A DNA stretch of 64,000 bases from an uncultured Muribaculaceae bacterium (GTDB lineage Bacteria; Bacteroidota; Bacteroidia; Bacteroidales; Muribaculaceae). Shown piece after piece: positions 50,399 through 59,308 of this stretch (the stretch's first letter is position 1; each line of letters starts with the position of its first letter). Below the pieces are notes generated by a model. That model saw only the letters and a program-made list of their open reading frames with translations. It made no database searches and was not told where the DNA came from. The stretch covers positions 1 to 64,000 of the forward strand of contig CAJUSZ010000010.1 of assembly GCA_910589425.1 (NCBI GenBank), read 5' to 3'. A program made the position numbers and the translations under genes.

Positions 50399-50553
50399 TT
50401 TTCAATATCCCGGAATTAAACCTTTGTCGCCTGCACAAATCAATTAACGGGAAGGCCGTTCTGCCGGATGGCCAAAATAGTGTATTTCCCATATAATCCA
50501 AACACAAACCAAGAATTGGAAACAGGTCGGGCACCGGTTTTCCTTACAATTGA

Positions 50554-53004
50554 ATGATGAAGAAATCAGTCTATACTCTCGCTGCAGCAATAATGCTTCC
50601 CGCACTGGCATTTGCAAAGGGCAATATATCTGGCATAGCCATCTCAAAAGACAACGGAGAGCCGATAGCATTCGCAACCGTGCAGCTGATCGACGCAAAA
50701 ACCAACAAGCCTCTCGCCATCGGCGCCAATACGGATGACAACGGACACTTCACCATAACAGGCGTGAAAGACGGCAAATACATAGTGAAAATCTCGAGCA
50801 TCGGCAGCATCGACCAGGAACGTACGGTTTCTGTCGCGGGAAGCAATGTGGATCTGGGCACATTACGTCTGGCCGACGATGCCAAACTTCTACAGGAAGT
50901 AGTGGTGGAAGGTGTCAGAAGCCAGATGAGCTTCGAACTCGACAAGAAAGTCTTCAACGTCGATGCCAACATAATGGCCGCCGGACAGTCGGCAAGCGAG
51001 CTGCTCGAGTCCATCCCGTCGGTAGAGGTGGATCAGGATGGAGAAGTCTCGTTGCGCGGCAATAGTTCCGTAACCGTCTGGATCAATGGAAAAGAATCAG
51101 GTCTCTCAGCCAAAAACCGGGCGCAGATCCTCGAACAGATACCCGGAGAATCGATTGAGAAGATCGAGGTGATAACAAATCCATCGGCGAAATACAGCCC
51201 CGAGGGTACAGCCGGCATAATCAATATCATCCTCAAGAAAGACCGCCGTGGCGGATATTTCGGAAGTGCCGAGATCGGTGCCAACTCACGCGGAGGCGGC
51301 AATGCTTCGGTAAACTTCAACTATACCAATTCCAAGTGGGAAACGTATGCCAGCGTCGGATTCAGAATGAGGCACAACTCAAACGGCTCGCTGACCCGCC
51401 GGGACTATACCGACGGCTCTTTCCTCAATTCCGACGCATCAGGACGTAATCATGGCAACAATCTCTTCCTCCGTGCAGGCGCCACTTACCATCTTACCGA
51501 CAAGGACGCTTTCTATGTCAACGGATTCGGGATGTTCGGCCACCGCTGGGGAAAAACGACCACCGACTATTCCTCAAACATTCCAGGGCAATGGACTTCC
51601 AACACCCAATGGGCGCACAACAAAAGCGACAACAGAGGGGCGCATGCCGAGATCGGATACACGCACAAATGGAGCGATTCGCATTCGATCGACATCATGG
51701 CATCCTATAACCACTGGGGTGGACCATCGTGGGACAACTATCTCCAGCGTCAGGTATTTCCCGGAGACCCGGTGGCCGACCAGTATCAGGAACAGGACAA
51801 GACCATCAATGTAAATTCCTACGAAGCAAAGATCGACTATACCAACCAGCTTCTGCCGTGGTTGAAACTTGAGGCAGGATTCAACGGGAACTACAATCAT
51901 GAGAATTCACCCGTAACTACCCGCGAGGGAACATCGTCGGCAGATCAGGCCATCGTGCCCGAACTCTACAACAGGTTCATCTACACCAACAACATCTCGG
52001 CGCTCTACTTTACATTGGGCGGACGCGTGAAGAATTTCAGCTTCTCGGCTGGACTGAGAGGCGAGGCATGGCAGATACGCACCAAATCGCTTGCATACGG
52101 AGATGAACGCGACGAAGTGGGATGGTTCAAGGCAAATAAGTTCGCGCTCTTCCCTTCGGCCTACATATCGTATGCGCTTCCACATGACAATGAAATCCAG
52201 ATAAACTATACCCGCCGCATACGCCGGCCGTTCGGAGGTCAGCTCAACTCTTTCCGCAATATCTCGGATCCGACAAACATCACATTCGGAAATCCAATGC
52301 TCGAACCGCAGTATTCAAATGCTTTTGAGCTTAACTACATAAAAAGCTGGACATACCACATGATATCAGTCTCCGCGTATCTGCGCACTTCAGACAATAT
52401 CATAAACCGCATAAGCTATCTCTCCGGGGATGTGATGTATACCACCTACGCCAACGTCTCCAAGCAGGCGAATTCCGGAGTCGAAATCGTTGTCAAGAAC
52501 AATCTTTTCCGTTCCCGTCTTGACCTGACAACGACTGTCAATCTATATAACAACCACATCTCCGCATGGAAATACACCGCATACGACGACATGGGCAATC
52601 CAGTCAGCCTGAGCGGAAACAAACAAAACTCTTTCGCATGGGACATCCGCTGCATGGCTACTGTCCGGCTTCCGTGGAGCCTTAATTTCCAGGCAACAGG
52701 CCGCTACAGCTCAAAGCATCTGGAAGCCCAGGGATCTCATCAGGGAGGATGGAGCATCGACGCCGGACTCCGGAGAGCATTCGGAAACTGGAACATATCG
52801 ATAAACTGCCGCGACATCTTCGACTCAAGGAAGTTCAAGAACACAGTGGACGGGATCGACTATCACCAGTATTCCGAACGCTGGAGAGGCGGACGCACGT
52901 TCCAGCTTACAGTCAAATACTCTTTCGGAAACATGAAAGCCAAGACAAACCGCAATACAGAGGCCGAGCCGATGGACGGCAGCGGTTATGGGGAAATGGA
53001 ATAA
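50554..53004 (+). CDS. Outer-membrane beta-barrel receptor, CarboxypepD_reg type
   Basis: 816 residues with a signal peptide (ends LAFA). The CarboxypepD_reg-like domain is at ~22-105 (GNISGIAISKDNGEPIAFATVQL). The plug follows (SASELLESIPSVEVDQDGEVSLRGNSSVTVWINGK, GESIEKIEVITNPSAKYSPEGTAGIINIILKKD), then a barrel of the outer-membrane beta-barrel family type. LRGNSSVTVWINGK and NPSAKYSPEGTAGIINI are hallmarks of that group, which often lacks a SusD partner. The C terminus is polar (EAEPMDGSGYGEME), not an ordinary aromatic strand. No partner gene is adjacent, and the substrate is unknown. Confidence 0.88.
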   Translation: MMKKSVYTLAAAIMLPALAFAKGNISGIAISKDNGEPIAFATVQLIDAKTNKPLAIGANTDDNGHFTITGVKDGKYIVKISSIGSIDQERTVSVAGSNVDLGTLRLADDAKLLQEVVVEGVRSQMSFELDKKVFNVDANIMAAGQSASELLESIPSVEVDQDGEVSLRGNSSVTVWINGKESGLSAKNRAQILEQIPGESIEKIEVITNPSAKYSPEGTAGIINIILKKDRRGGYFGSAEIGANSRGGGNASVNFNYTNSKWETYASVGFRMRHNSNGSLTRRDYTDGSFLNSDASGRNHGNNLFLRAGATYHLTDKDAFYVNGFGMFGHRWGKTTTDYSSNIPGQWTSNTQWAHNKSDNRGAHAEIGYTHKWSDSHSIDIMASYNHWGGPSWDNYLQRQVFPGDPVADQYQEQDKTINVNSYEAKIDYTNQLLPWLKLEAGFNGNYNHENSPVTTREGTSSADQAIVPELYNRFIYTNNISALYFTLGGRVKNFSFSAGLRGEAWQIRTKSLAYGDERDEVGWFKANKFALFPSAYISYALPHDNEIQINYTRRIRRPFGGQLNSFRNISDPTNITFGNPMLEPQYSNAFELNYIKSWTYHMISVSAYLRTSDNIINRISYLSGDVMYTTYANVSKQANSGVEIVVKNNLFRSRLDLTTTVNLYNNHISAWKYTAYDDMGNPVSLSGNKQNSFAWDIRCMATVRLPWSLNFQATGRYSSKHLEAQGSHQGGWSIDAGLRRAFGNWNISINCRDIFDSRKFKNTVDGIDYHQYSERWRGGRTFQLTVKYSFGNMKAKTNRNTEAEPMDGSGYGEME

Positions 53005-53034
53005 CAGATTCCGGACAACGTATAACTGACGTAT

Positions 53035-53078
53035 AAATTACATCGCGTCTCCCGTCAAAGGGGACGCGATGTAATTTT
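53035..53078 (+). terminator. Terminator of the beta-barrel receptor gene
   Basis: The arms 53035-53053 and 53061-53078 pair over about 17 bases (AAATTACATCGCGTC with GACGCGATGTAATTT) around a short loop. The A/T-rich stem base could let it act in both directions. Confidence 0.8.
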
Positions 53079-53374
53079 CCAAATCAATCGGACAATATAT
53101 ATTTTATCTCCGGCGCATCGGCGGTTGAGTAAAGCCGATGCATTCATTGGCCGGACTTTCTACCTGGAGAGCCACGCTGATAATCCAGACACTCTCCTCA
53201 TTGGAAACCTTCAAGAGCGGGACGGCCAATGTGGAATCTGTATGTGGCCGTCTCAACTCTCCAAAGCGAGAATCAACTGCAAAAACTCCCGATGAACAAA
53301 CTGCAAATATATCTAATTGAAAGGTGCAATCTTTCTGCGTGGAGGAGAAGTCGGGGAGAGATCTTTTACTGATG

Positions 53375-53406
53375 CAAAACTACTTCATTTATTTTAATCC
53401 ACCAAA
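53375..53406 (-). promoter_or_regulatory. Orphan minus-strand promoter
   Basis: TTTG (53406-53403), 20 bases, then TAGTTTTG (53382-53375) match the consensus, pointing away from the OPT transporter into a region with no recognised gene on that strand. Confidence 0.5.
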
Positions 53407-53944
53407 TTTTTAACAGGATTTCTTTCGCCCAATCAGTTGCAAAATGCCCCAATTTATACCACCTGATTCTTAGATTCTGACATTTTGCTATATTTTTTAC
53501 CTCGAATAGCCATTTTTCAACAAAGCCATATATCGAAAACCATGTGATCCGGGGGTGTTTTGGTTGCAAAAATCTTTTTAACTCGATTTTAATTTTTTTT
53601 AGTTTTGGAAAGCGAATTTTACATACGCAGACTTGGTTTTCCTCATTTTTTCGTCCGGATCTGAGAAATGTAAAATGCCCGGGCCGAAGAAATCCGGCCC
53701 GGGCAATGGGATAAGCGCAATTAAGCTACGGCATACCCCGAGACAAAACTCATTCCAATCAAAGATTAGGATCTAAAAAAATTAGTACAACAATTCACCT
53801 TTTGTAAATGTCTGACAATAGTCATCACGCATGGTTTAATCAGAATCTGTCGGCTGCACATAATAAACATCTTATGGAACTGCTGGTTACAGACCGTGGC
53901 GAAGCAATTCCGTATCCCGGCTACAATACACGCCGGCATTTACA

Positions 53945-53966
53945 GAGCTTGTTAAAAAACAAGCTT
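53945..53966. repeat. Short hairpin resembling fused ends of the structured repeat
   Basis: GAGCTTGTT (53945-53953) pairs with AACAAGCTT (53958-53966) across a four-base loop. The left arm equals the end of repeat E0 (AAGAGCTTGTTTAA). A similar hairpin lies at 59215-59236. Confidence 0.4.
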
Positions 53967-54100
53967 ATTTTTCACAATTCACTTCCACGAATCGTAAAAA
54001 ATTATTAAATTCGCATTTCAAATGCGTATGGAAGCTATCCAAAGTCCATACGACGGCATCAGACTCACCGGCCAGAATATAATTTAAACTAACCATAAGC

Positions 54101-56098
54101 ATGAAACAGCAAGAAAAAGAAAATTTCCTCAATGTGGAAGACGACAGTCTGACCACAGGCACAGGATTGCCGGAAAACGCTTTCCGAGAACTGGCAGCCG
54201 ACGAGGAGTATCATCCGGTCATGGAACCGGCTCATGACCAGAAAGAGGTAACACCCTATTCGGTGATAACCGGTCTGATCATGGCTATTGTTTTCAGTGC
54301 GGCAGCAGCCTATCTCGGACTTAAAGTAGGACAGGTATTCGAAGCCGCCATCCCTATCGCCATCATAGCGGTAGGCCTCTCCAATGCCCTCGGCAAAAAG
54401 AACGCACTCGGACAAAATGTGATCATCCAGTCAATCGGCTCATGCTCGGGCGTGATTGTGGCCGGCGCCATATTCACACTCCCGGCTCTCTACATTCTGC
54501 AAGGGACATATCCCGACATAATGGTCGATTTCTATCAGATATTCCTGAGTTCGCTCCTCGGAGGAATCCTCGGAATCCTGTTCTTTATCCCCTTCCGCAA
54601 ATATTTCGTAAAGGACATGCACGGCAAATATCCTTTCCCGGAAGCGACTGCCACGACCCAGGTCCTGATCTCCGGCGAAGGGGCGGCAGCCAAAGATGGC
54701 GGCCAGGCAAAAACATTGGTGCTTGCCTCGCTTATCGGCGGTGTCTACGACTACATAGTGGCCACATTCGGATGGTGGGCGGAGACCATCACATCCACAG
54801 CCTCAACATGGGGCACGGCGATAGCTGAAAAGACCAAGGTAGTGCTTAGCTGCAACACTGGCGCGGCTCTTCTTGGTCTGGGCTATATCATCGGTCTCAA
54901 ATACGCATTCGTTATCTTCGCCGGATCCATATTCGTATGGTGGGTGATCATCCCTCTGATGGGCACATACGGCGCACCCGAGATAGCCTCGCTTGAACCT
55001 CAGACAATCTTTGCCAACTACGCCCGCATGATCGGCATCGGCGGCATCGCCATGGCTGGTGTGATCGGCATCATCAAATCATGGGGCATAATCGCGCAGG
55101 CTGTCGGACTCGCAGCCCGCGAACTCGGCGGCAAATCATCGAGCGTCAAAGAAGTGCGCTGGCAGCTTGACATATCGATGAAGCACATCGTATTCTTCGT
55201 AGTGATAGCACTCGTGGCTGTCTTCATATTCTTCTGGTTCGGCGTGATCAACACACTGTGGCAGGCAGCTGTGGCATGGCTCGTGGTAACGGTTATCGCA
55301 TTCCTGTTCACAACAGTAGCGGCCAACGCTATCGCAATCGTGGGATCCAATCCTGTGTCGGGCATGACTCTGATGACCCTGATCATAGCATCCGCAATTT
55401 TCGTCGGAATCGGTCTGAGCGGCACTTCAGGCATAGTGGCGTCAATGGTGATCGGCGGCGTGGTCTGCACAGCACTCTCGATGGCCGGCGGATTCGTAAC
55501 CGACCTCAAGATCGGCTACTGGCTCGGCTCCACACCCAAGAAGCAGGAGAGCTGGAAATTCCTCGGGACTCTCGTATCGGCAGCCACAGTCGGCGGTGTC
55601 ATTCTTGTCCTGAACAAAGTATACGGTTTCACCGGACCTGACGCTCTTGTAGCCCCCCAGGCAAACGCCATGGCCAAAGTGATCGAGCCTCTCATGATGG
55701 GCGGCGACACCCCCTGGATACTCTATCTCGCGGGAGCCGTTCTTGCATTGATCCTCAACTGGCTAGGAGTGCCGGCACTGGCATTCTGCCTCGGAATGTT
55801 CATTCCCCTGCATCTCAACACTCCCCTGCTTGTCGGTGGCGCTGTAGCATATTTTGTTTCAAATTCATCGAAAGACACAAAGATCAACGAACTTCGTCGC
55901 GACCGCGGAACCCTCATTTCTTCCGGCCTGATCGCCGGCGGCGCATTGTTCGGAGTGTTTGCAGCGATCACCCGTTTCGTCGGATTCGAATATGTCAATC
56001 CGCTTTCGGCAGGGCTTACCCAGATCCTCGGATGCGTAGCCTACGCCCTTATCATAATCTACCTCATCTGGGACTCTCGTAGAGTGAAGACTCTCTGA
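54101..56098 (+). CDS. OPT-family oligopeptide transporter
   Basis: 665 residues with about 15 membrane helices after a ~45-residue hydrophilic N terminus. Family motifs include TGLIMAIVFSAAAAYLGLKVGQVFEAAIP, GSCSGVIVAGAIFTLPALY, KYPFPEATATTQVLISGEG and the C-terminal RFVGFEYVNPLSAGLTQILG. Members import oligopeptides or metal-ligand complexes with protons. It stands alone with a strong terminator. The start follows AACCATAAGC with no obvious consensus promoter. Confidence 0.93.
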   Translation: MKQQEKENFLNVEDDSLTTGTGLPENAFRELAADEEYHPVMEPAHDQKEVTPYSVITGLIMAIVFSAAAAYLGLKVGQVFEAAIPIAIIAVGLSNALGKKNALGQNVIIQSIGSCSGVIVAGAIFTLPALYILQGTYPDIMVDFYQIFLSSLLGGILGILFFIPFRKYFVKDMHGKYPFPEATATTQVLISGEGAAAKDGGQAKTLVLASLIGGVYDYIVATFGWWAETITSTASTWGTAIAEKTKVVLSCNTGAALLGLGYIIGLKYAFVIFAGSIFVWWVIIPLMGTYGAPEIASLEPQTIFANYARMIGIGGIAMAGVIGIIKSWGIIAQAVGLAARELGGKSSSVKEVRWQLDISMKHIVFFVVIALVAVFIFFWFGVINTLWQAAVAWLVVTVIAFLFTTVAANAIAIVGSNPVSGMTLMTLIIASAIFVGIGLSGTSGIVASMVIGGVVCTALSMAGGFVTDLKIGYWLGSTPKKQESWKFLGTLVSAATVGGVILVLNKVYGFTGPDALVAPQANAMAKVIEPLMMGGDTPWILYLAGAVLALILNWLGVPALAFCLGMFIPLHLNTPLLVGGAVAYFVSNSSKDTKINELRRDRGTLISSGLIAGGALFGVFAAITRFVGFEYVNPLSAGLTQILGCVAYALIIIYLIWDSRRVKTL

Positions 56099-56144
56099 AA
56101 CAAATGTAAAAACGGGGATCGCAAGACTCCCTGACCGATAGATC

Positions 56145-56187
56145 TTCGGGATATGTCTGCTGACGTCGGACATATCCCGAATTTTTT
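56145..56187 (+). terminator. Terminator of the OPT transporter gene
   Basis: TTCGGGATATGTC (56145-56157) pairs perfectly with GACATATCCCGAA (56169-56181), followed by six T residues. The tail overlaps the -33 box of the next promoter. Confidence 0.9.
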
Positions 56188-56215
56188 GCGACGTCGTTTT
56201 TTTTCATTACTTTTG
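56185..56215 (+). promoter_or_regulatory. Promoter of the DUF1460-like gene
   Basis: TTTG (56185-56188), 19 bases, then TACTTTTG (56208-56215): full consensus at ideal spacing, 47 bases before the ATG at 56263. The TTTG is shared with the terminator tail of the upstream gene. Confidence 0.75.
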
Positions 56216-56262
56216 CACCTATAAGCAGCTTTCAGAGCTTGTTTAACTACAATGTTAATCTC

Positions 56263-57138
56263 ATGCGAATCATACACCCGATAATCAAATCACTGTTACT
56301 CATAGTATCCGCAATCACCTCCACAGGATACGCCCATGAACCTATTGTCAAATTCGTCTCACCATCAACTCCGATACAGATCGACAAGATAATGAGTGCC
56401 GCATCCGCACAAGGAGGCAAAACCGCCGCCCGCGCAGGAGCTGTGGCCTCGGCCTTGACTGATACTCCGTTCGCATCCACAGCGGATTCCGACACACCCG
56501 ACGCTCCAGTGCGTATATCGCTTGACTCAATAGACGCGCTCGATCTCGTGGAATACGCAATCGCGGCCGCAAAAGCGTCAATGATGCCCGGACAGCAGAT
56601 AAACGAATTCACCAAGTCGCTGACCGAAGTGCGGTATAGACGAGGCGAGAACAACGGCTTCACATCCAGGCTCAGATATATCTCGGATTGGATCGCAGAC
56701 AATTCCTACCGGAACAACATACGGGAGATCACCAGCGACTTGCCCGGCAATGTCTTCACATCACGCACACTCGACCATATCACGCGCAACCGCGACAAAT
56801 ACCCGGCTCTCGCAGATTCAGCGACTTTCGAAAAGATGCAGATGCTTGAGATGGGATATCGCGTCCACAAGATTCCATACATGAAACGGGAATCCATCGG
56901 CAAGAAGCAGGTGATCGAACTGCTTGAGGATAATGACATCATCATCCTGTTTGGCAATGAAAAAGACTCTGATATGACCGACATTGGTTTCATCCGGATT
57001 GAAAACGGCAAACCCTTGTTTCTCCACGCCTCAAGGAAAGACGGGAAAGTACTGACCGAACCGGAGTCTCTTCCTGAGTATATGAAACTTATGGCCAAAC
57101 AGATTGCGGGCTACAGGATTCTGCGGATCAAAGACTGA
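56263..57138 (+). CDS. DUF1460-like secreted protein, active site apparently lost
   Basis: About 291 residues from MRIIHPIIKS, with a signal peptide (ends GYAHE). The second half follows the DUF1460 (NlpC/P60-like amidase) pattern: VRYRRGENNGFTSRLRYISDWI, then NDIIILFGNEKDSDMTDIGFI and LFLHASRKDG. Where relatives have a catalytic Cys in a DCxTFVE motif, this protein reads DALDLVE (Ala ~92). The active His expected before VGI appears as Asp (TDIGF, ~240). It is therefore probably not an active amidase. It starts an operon with the GT2-like gene. Confidence 0.65.
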   Translation: MRIIHPIIKSLLLIVSAITSTGYAHEPIVKFVSPSTPIQIDKIMSAASAQGGKTAARAGAVASALTDTPFASTADSDTPDAPVRISLDSIDALDLVEYAIAAAKASMMPGQQINEFTKSLTEVRYRRGENNGFTSRLRYISDWIADNSYRNNIREITSDLPGNVFTSRTLDHITRNRDKYPALADSATFEKMQMLEMGYRVHKIPYMKRESIGKKQVIELLEDNDIIILFGNEKDSDMTDIGFIRIENGKPLFLHASRKDGKVLTEPESLPEYMKLMAKQIAGYRILRIKD

Positions 57139-57142
57139 GGAT

Positions 57143-58102
57143 ATGGTAAGCATAGTCATTCCTGTATTGTCGGAAAGATTATCAGCGCGCCGGTGTCTTG
57201 AAGCTGCTGTCAGCTCTTGTTCCGCCGGCTGCGAGATCGTACTCGTGGACGGAGGCATATCCGGGCTCGCCTCGCAGCTCGTCGCGAACACTCCCGGCCT
57301 GCGCGACAGAGTCAGATCCCTGAGATGCACATCCCAACGCAGACTGTGGACACTTTTCCGTCAAGGGCTTGATGAGTGTCACGGTAAATACGTGGTGTTC
57401 ACATCCATTCATGAATGGCTCGAAGCAAACGCCCTTTCCTCCCTTGCCGAAGAGATGGACCAACTCGGTGTGGATCTACTTCAGGCAAGGAAAGTCAAGA
57501 GAATACGCCGGATTCCCCTGAAGGAGCAAACCGCGGACATAATACCGCTCCACACGGCGATTTCAGGGCCGGACTTCAGAGAGCTTGTGGAACTCAGCGG
57601 AGACCAACGTCTTATCACGCCATGCTTCACCGATAAAATGTGGAAAACAGACCTTATCCGCGAAACACTCCGACTTAACTTCGATGGATCTTGGGGAACA
57701 GGCGAGATTCTCAATTTCCACTATTTACGCCATGCACGGTCGATGGCGTTCACCGACACCGTGATCACAAATTATCTCTGGGCCTCGCCGGTGCCAAGCT
57801 ACTCTTTCCGACGCATAGATGACATAAAGAAAGTCTATCAGATCAAGATGCTCGCTTCGCAGGGGCACGACGGAGGCCTTAGGATAGAATTGCGCAATCA
57901 TCTCATAGCGTATGTCCAGAATCTTATCTTCAAGCTCGGATGGACACGCGAGGCTGCCGTCTACTATCTAAGGCCGTCGATGGAAGACCGTTTCTGGCAA
58001 ACTAACGGCATAACAGACACGATCGACGAGATTGTGGATGAAGCCACCAGAAACCATAAGCGCAACACACTCACCAATATACTTAAACAACTCAGTGTGT
58101 AG
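57143..58102 (+). CDS. GT2-like glycosyltransferase with degenerate motifs
   Basis: About 319 residues, starting four bases after the DUF1460-like stop. The GT-A fold opens normally (MVSIVIPVLSERLSARRCLEAAV, EIVLVDGG). The usual VDDGS is VDGGI, and the metal-binding DSDD region is SIHEW in KYVVFTSIHEWLEANAL. The acceptor side and the C-terminal helices (VITNYLWASPVPSYSFR) are like those of GT2 enzymes. It may be inactive or use unusual residues. The partner may be the DUF1460-like protein. Confidence 0.7.
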   Translation: MVSIVIPVLSERLSARRCLEAAVSSCSAGCEIVLVDGGISGLASQLVANTPGLRDRVRSLRCTSQRRLWTLFRQGLDECHGKYVVFTSIHEWLEANALSSLAEEMDQLGVDLLQARKVKRIRRIPLKEQTADIIPLHTAISGPDFRELVELSGDQRLITPCFTDKMWKTDLIRETLRLNFDGSWGTGEILNFHYLRHARSMAFTDTVITNYLWASPVPSYSFRRIDDIKKVYQIKMLASQGHDGGLRIELRNHLIAYVQNLIFKLGWTREAAVYYLRPSMEDRFWQTNGITDTIDEIVDEATRNHKRNTLTNILKQLSV

Positions 58103-58220
58103 AGTCCCAATATACTATTAAAAAATTTTTAACAAGGGTTTAAACCGTAACGTCGCGCAATTGTCAAAGGATAAATCGGGAAAATCCAGCGATTATTTGT
58201 CCTCCCGATTCCATGTAACA

Positions 58221-58697
58221 ATGAAATTTGAAGAGAGACTTTACGATAAAATAGGACGTCAAAGCGGCTTTACAGTGCCAGATGGATATTTCAGTCGGGT
58301 CGCAGAGGAAATCGACGCGAAACTGCCTGAAATCCAACAGCCGGTAAGGCAGAAATTGTCCACCTGGCACAAGGTTCGCCCGTATGTATATCTGGCGGCC
58401 ATGTTTGCGGGAATCTGGTGTATGATGCAGGTGTTCCACCGTGTGTCATCGCCTGCCACACTCGACCTTGAAAATCCTCCGGAACTTGTGGCCCAGGCGA
58501 TCGGAGATCCCCAGTCTGACCCGCTTCAACTCGACGGACTGACATTAGGTTCCGTGGACGATGACTTCATAGCTGAACAAGAGATTATGGAGTCTTATAC
58601 CGGCATTGACGAACTTGTGGAAGACTTCGGATATGAACTTGATCCCAAATATAACAACATAGAGATTCCCTCGGACCATAATAACAAGAAATTATGA
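58221..58697 (+). CDS. PxGYF-type single-span membrane protein
   Basis: About 158 residues from MKFEERLYDK. The N terminus carries FTVPDGYF, the short motif seen in Bacteroidota membrane proteins encoded with ECF sigma factors. One membrane helix follows (YVYLAAMFAGIWCMMQVF, ~58-75), then an acidic tail. A regulatory role such as anti-sigma is possible but not shown. Its stop overlaps the next start (ATGA). A TTG-start extension to 58161 is unlikely. Confidence 0.6.
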   Translation: MKFEERLYDKIGRQSGFTVPDGYFSRVAEEIDAKLPEIQQPVRQKLSTWHKVRPYVYLAAMFAGIWCMMQVFHRVSSPATLDLENPPELVAQAIGDPQSDPLQLDGLTLGSVDDDFIAEQEIMESYTGIDELVEDFGYELDPKYNNIEIPSDHNNKKL

Positions 58698-59158
58698 GAA
58701 CCAGACACCTCATTATCATTCTGCTCGGTCTTATCCTCTCATTGCCTGTCCATGCTCAGAAAAACAAACACAAGGAGAGACATGCGGAGATGAGAAAAGA
58801 ATTCAGAGAATTCAAAATCAAATTCATCGCTCAGGAAATTTCTCTTCAACCGGAACAGACCAAAGAGTTCACTGAACTCTACTCCCAAATGGAAGATGAG
58901 AAATTCAAGGTTTTCTCTTCAGCGCATAAACTGGAATGCTCGGTAAAGGCAAACAAAAACGCTACCGACGCTGATTACACGAAGCTGTCTGAGGCCATGC
59001 TCAACGCTAAAGAAAAAGATGCTGAGCTATCCAAGAAATATGATGATAAATTCAGCAAATTTCTTTCGCCCAAACAGTTATACAAAATGAAAGAAGCTGA
59101 GGAAAGCTTCCGACGCAAAATGCAGGAGATGCGCAGGAAAAAATCAAAGAAGAAATAA
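58694..59158 (+). CDS. Spy/CpxP-like periplasmic helical protein
   Basis: 154 residues. A signal peptide (ends VHAQ) is followed by a charged all-helical body (Lys/Glu-rich) with FIAQEISLQPEQTKEFTELY and LSPKQLYKMKEAEESFRRKM, which resemble LTxxQ segments of Spy/CpxP relatives. Such proteins sense envelope stress or act as ATP-independent chaperones. Translation is coupled to the PxGYF protein. The C terminus is strongly basic. Confidence 0.7.
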   Translation: MRTRHLIIILLGLILSLPVHAQKNKHKERHAEMRKEFREFKIKFIAQEISLQPEQTKEFTELYSQMEDEKFKVFSSAHKLECSVKANKNATDADYTKLSEAMLNAKEKDAELSKKYDDKFSKFLSPKQLYKMKEAEESFRRKMQEMRRKKSKKK

Positions 59159-59214
59159 CTCCAGTCTGCATCCGCATAAGGCGAAAGATGTGGATTTTGT
59201 TTGAATCAAACCAG

Positions 59215-59236
59215 GAGCTTGTTTAACAACAAACTC
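59215..59236. repeat. Short hairpin resembling fused repeat ends
   Basis: GAGCTTGTT (59215-59223) pairs with AACAAACTC (59228-59236) with one mismatch. The left arm and the reverse of the right arm (TAAGAGTTTGTT) resemble the end of repeat E0. It sits between the Spy-like gene and its terminator. Confidence 0.4.
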
Positions 59237-59246
59237 TTATTGTGAT

Positions 59247-59285
59247 ATTCCATGCGCGGATTGCGGGCATGGAATAATCTTTTAT
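59247..59285 (+). terminator. Terminator of the PxGYF/Spy-like pair
   Basis: TTCCATGC and GCATGGAA arms around a short loop are followed by TAATCTTTTAT. It lies about 90 bases after the Spy-like stop and 24 before the macroglobulin start. Confidence 0.6.
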
Positions 59286-59308
59286 ATTCCAAAATTTGTT
59301 TGACAACC

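Larger units (their letters stand above)
53079..54100. other. AT-rich region without a convincing gene
   Basis: This 1 kb holds several signals but no gene I can support. A minus-strand promoter (53375-53406) is followed by an ATG-less open frame (53379-53104). A motif near 53491 is shared with 31244. A perfect ten-base GC stem CCCGGGCCG/CGGCCCGGG lies at ~53678-53706. A small TIR-like hairpin is at 53945-53966. The AT-rich stretch 53570-53640 differs from the flanking genes. Short frames such as 53808-54008 have no family resemblance. It may be a decayed insertion site (inference). Confidence 0.5.

Noticed and set aside
53138..53320. 60-codon plus-strand frame after the barrel receptor
   Set aside because: No promoter on this strand and no recognisable features; the opposite strand is equally open.
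53808..54008. 66-codon frame before the OPT transporter
   Set aside because: No family resemblance, and it contains the GAGCTTGTT hairpin, which argues for non-coding sequence.
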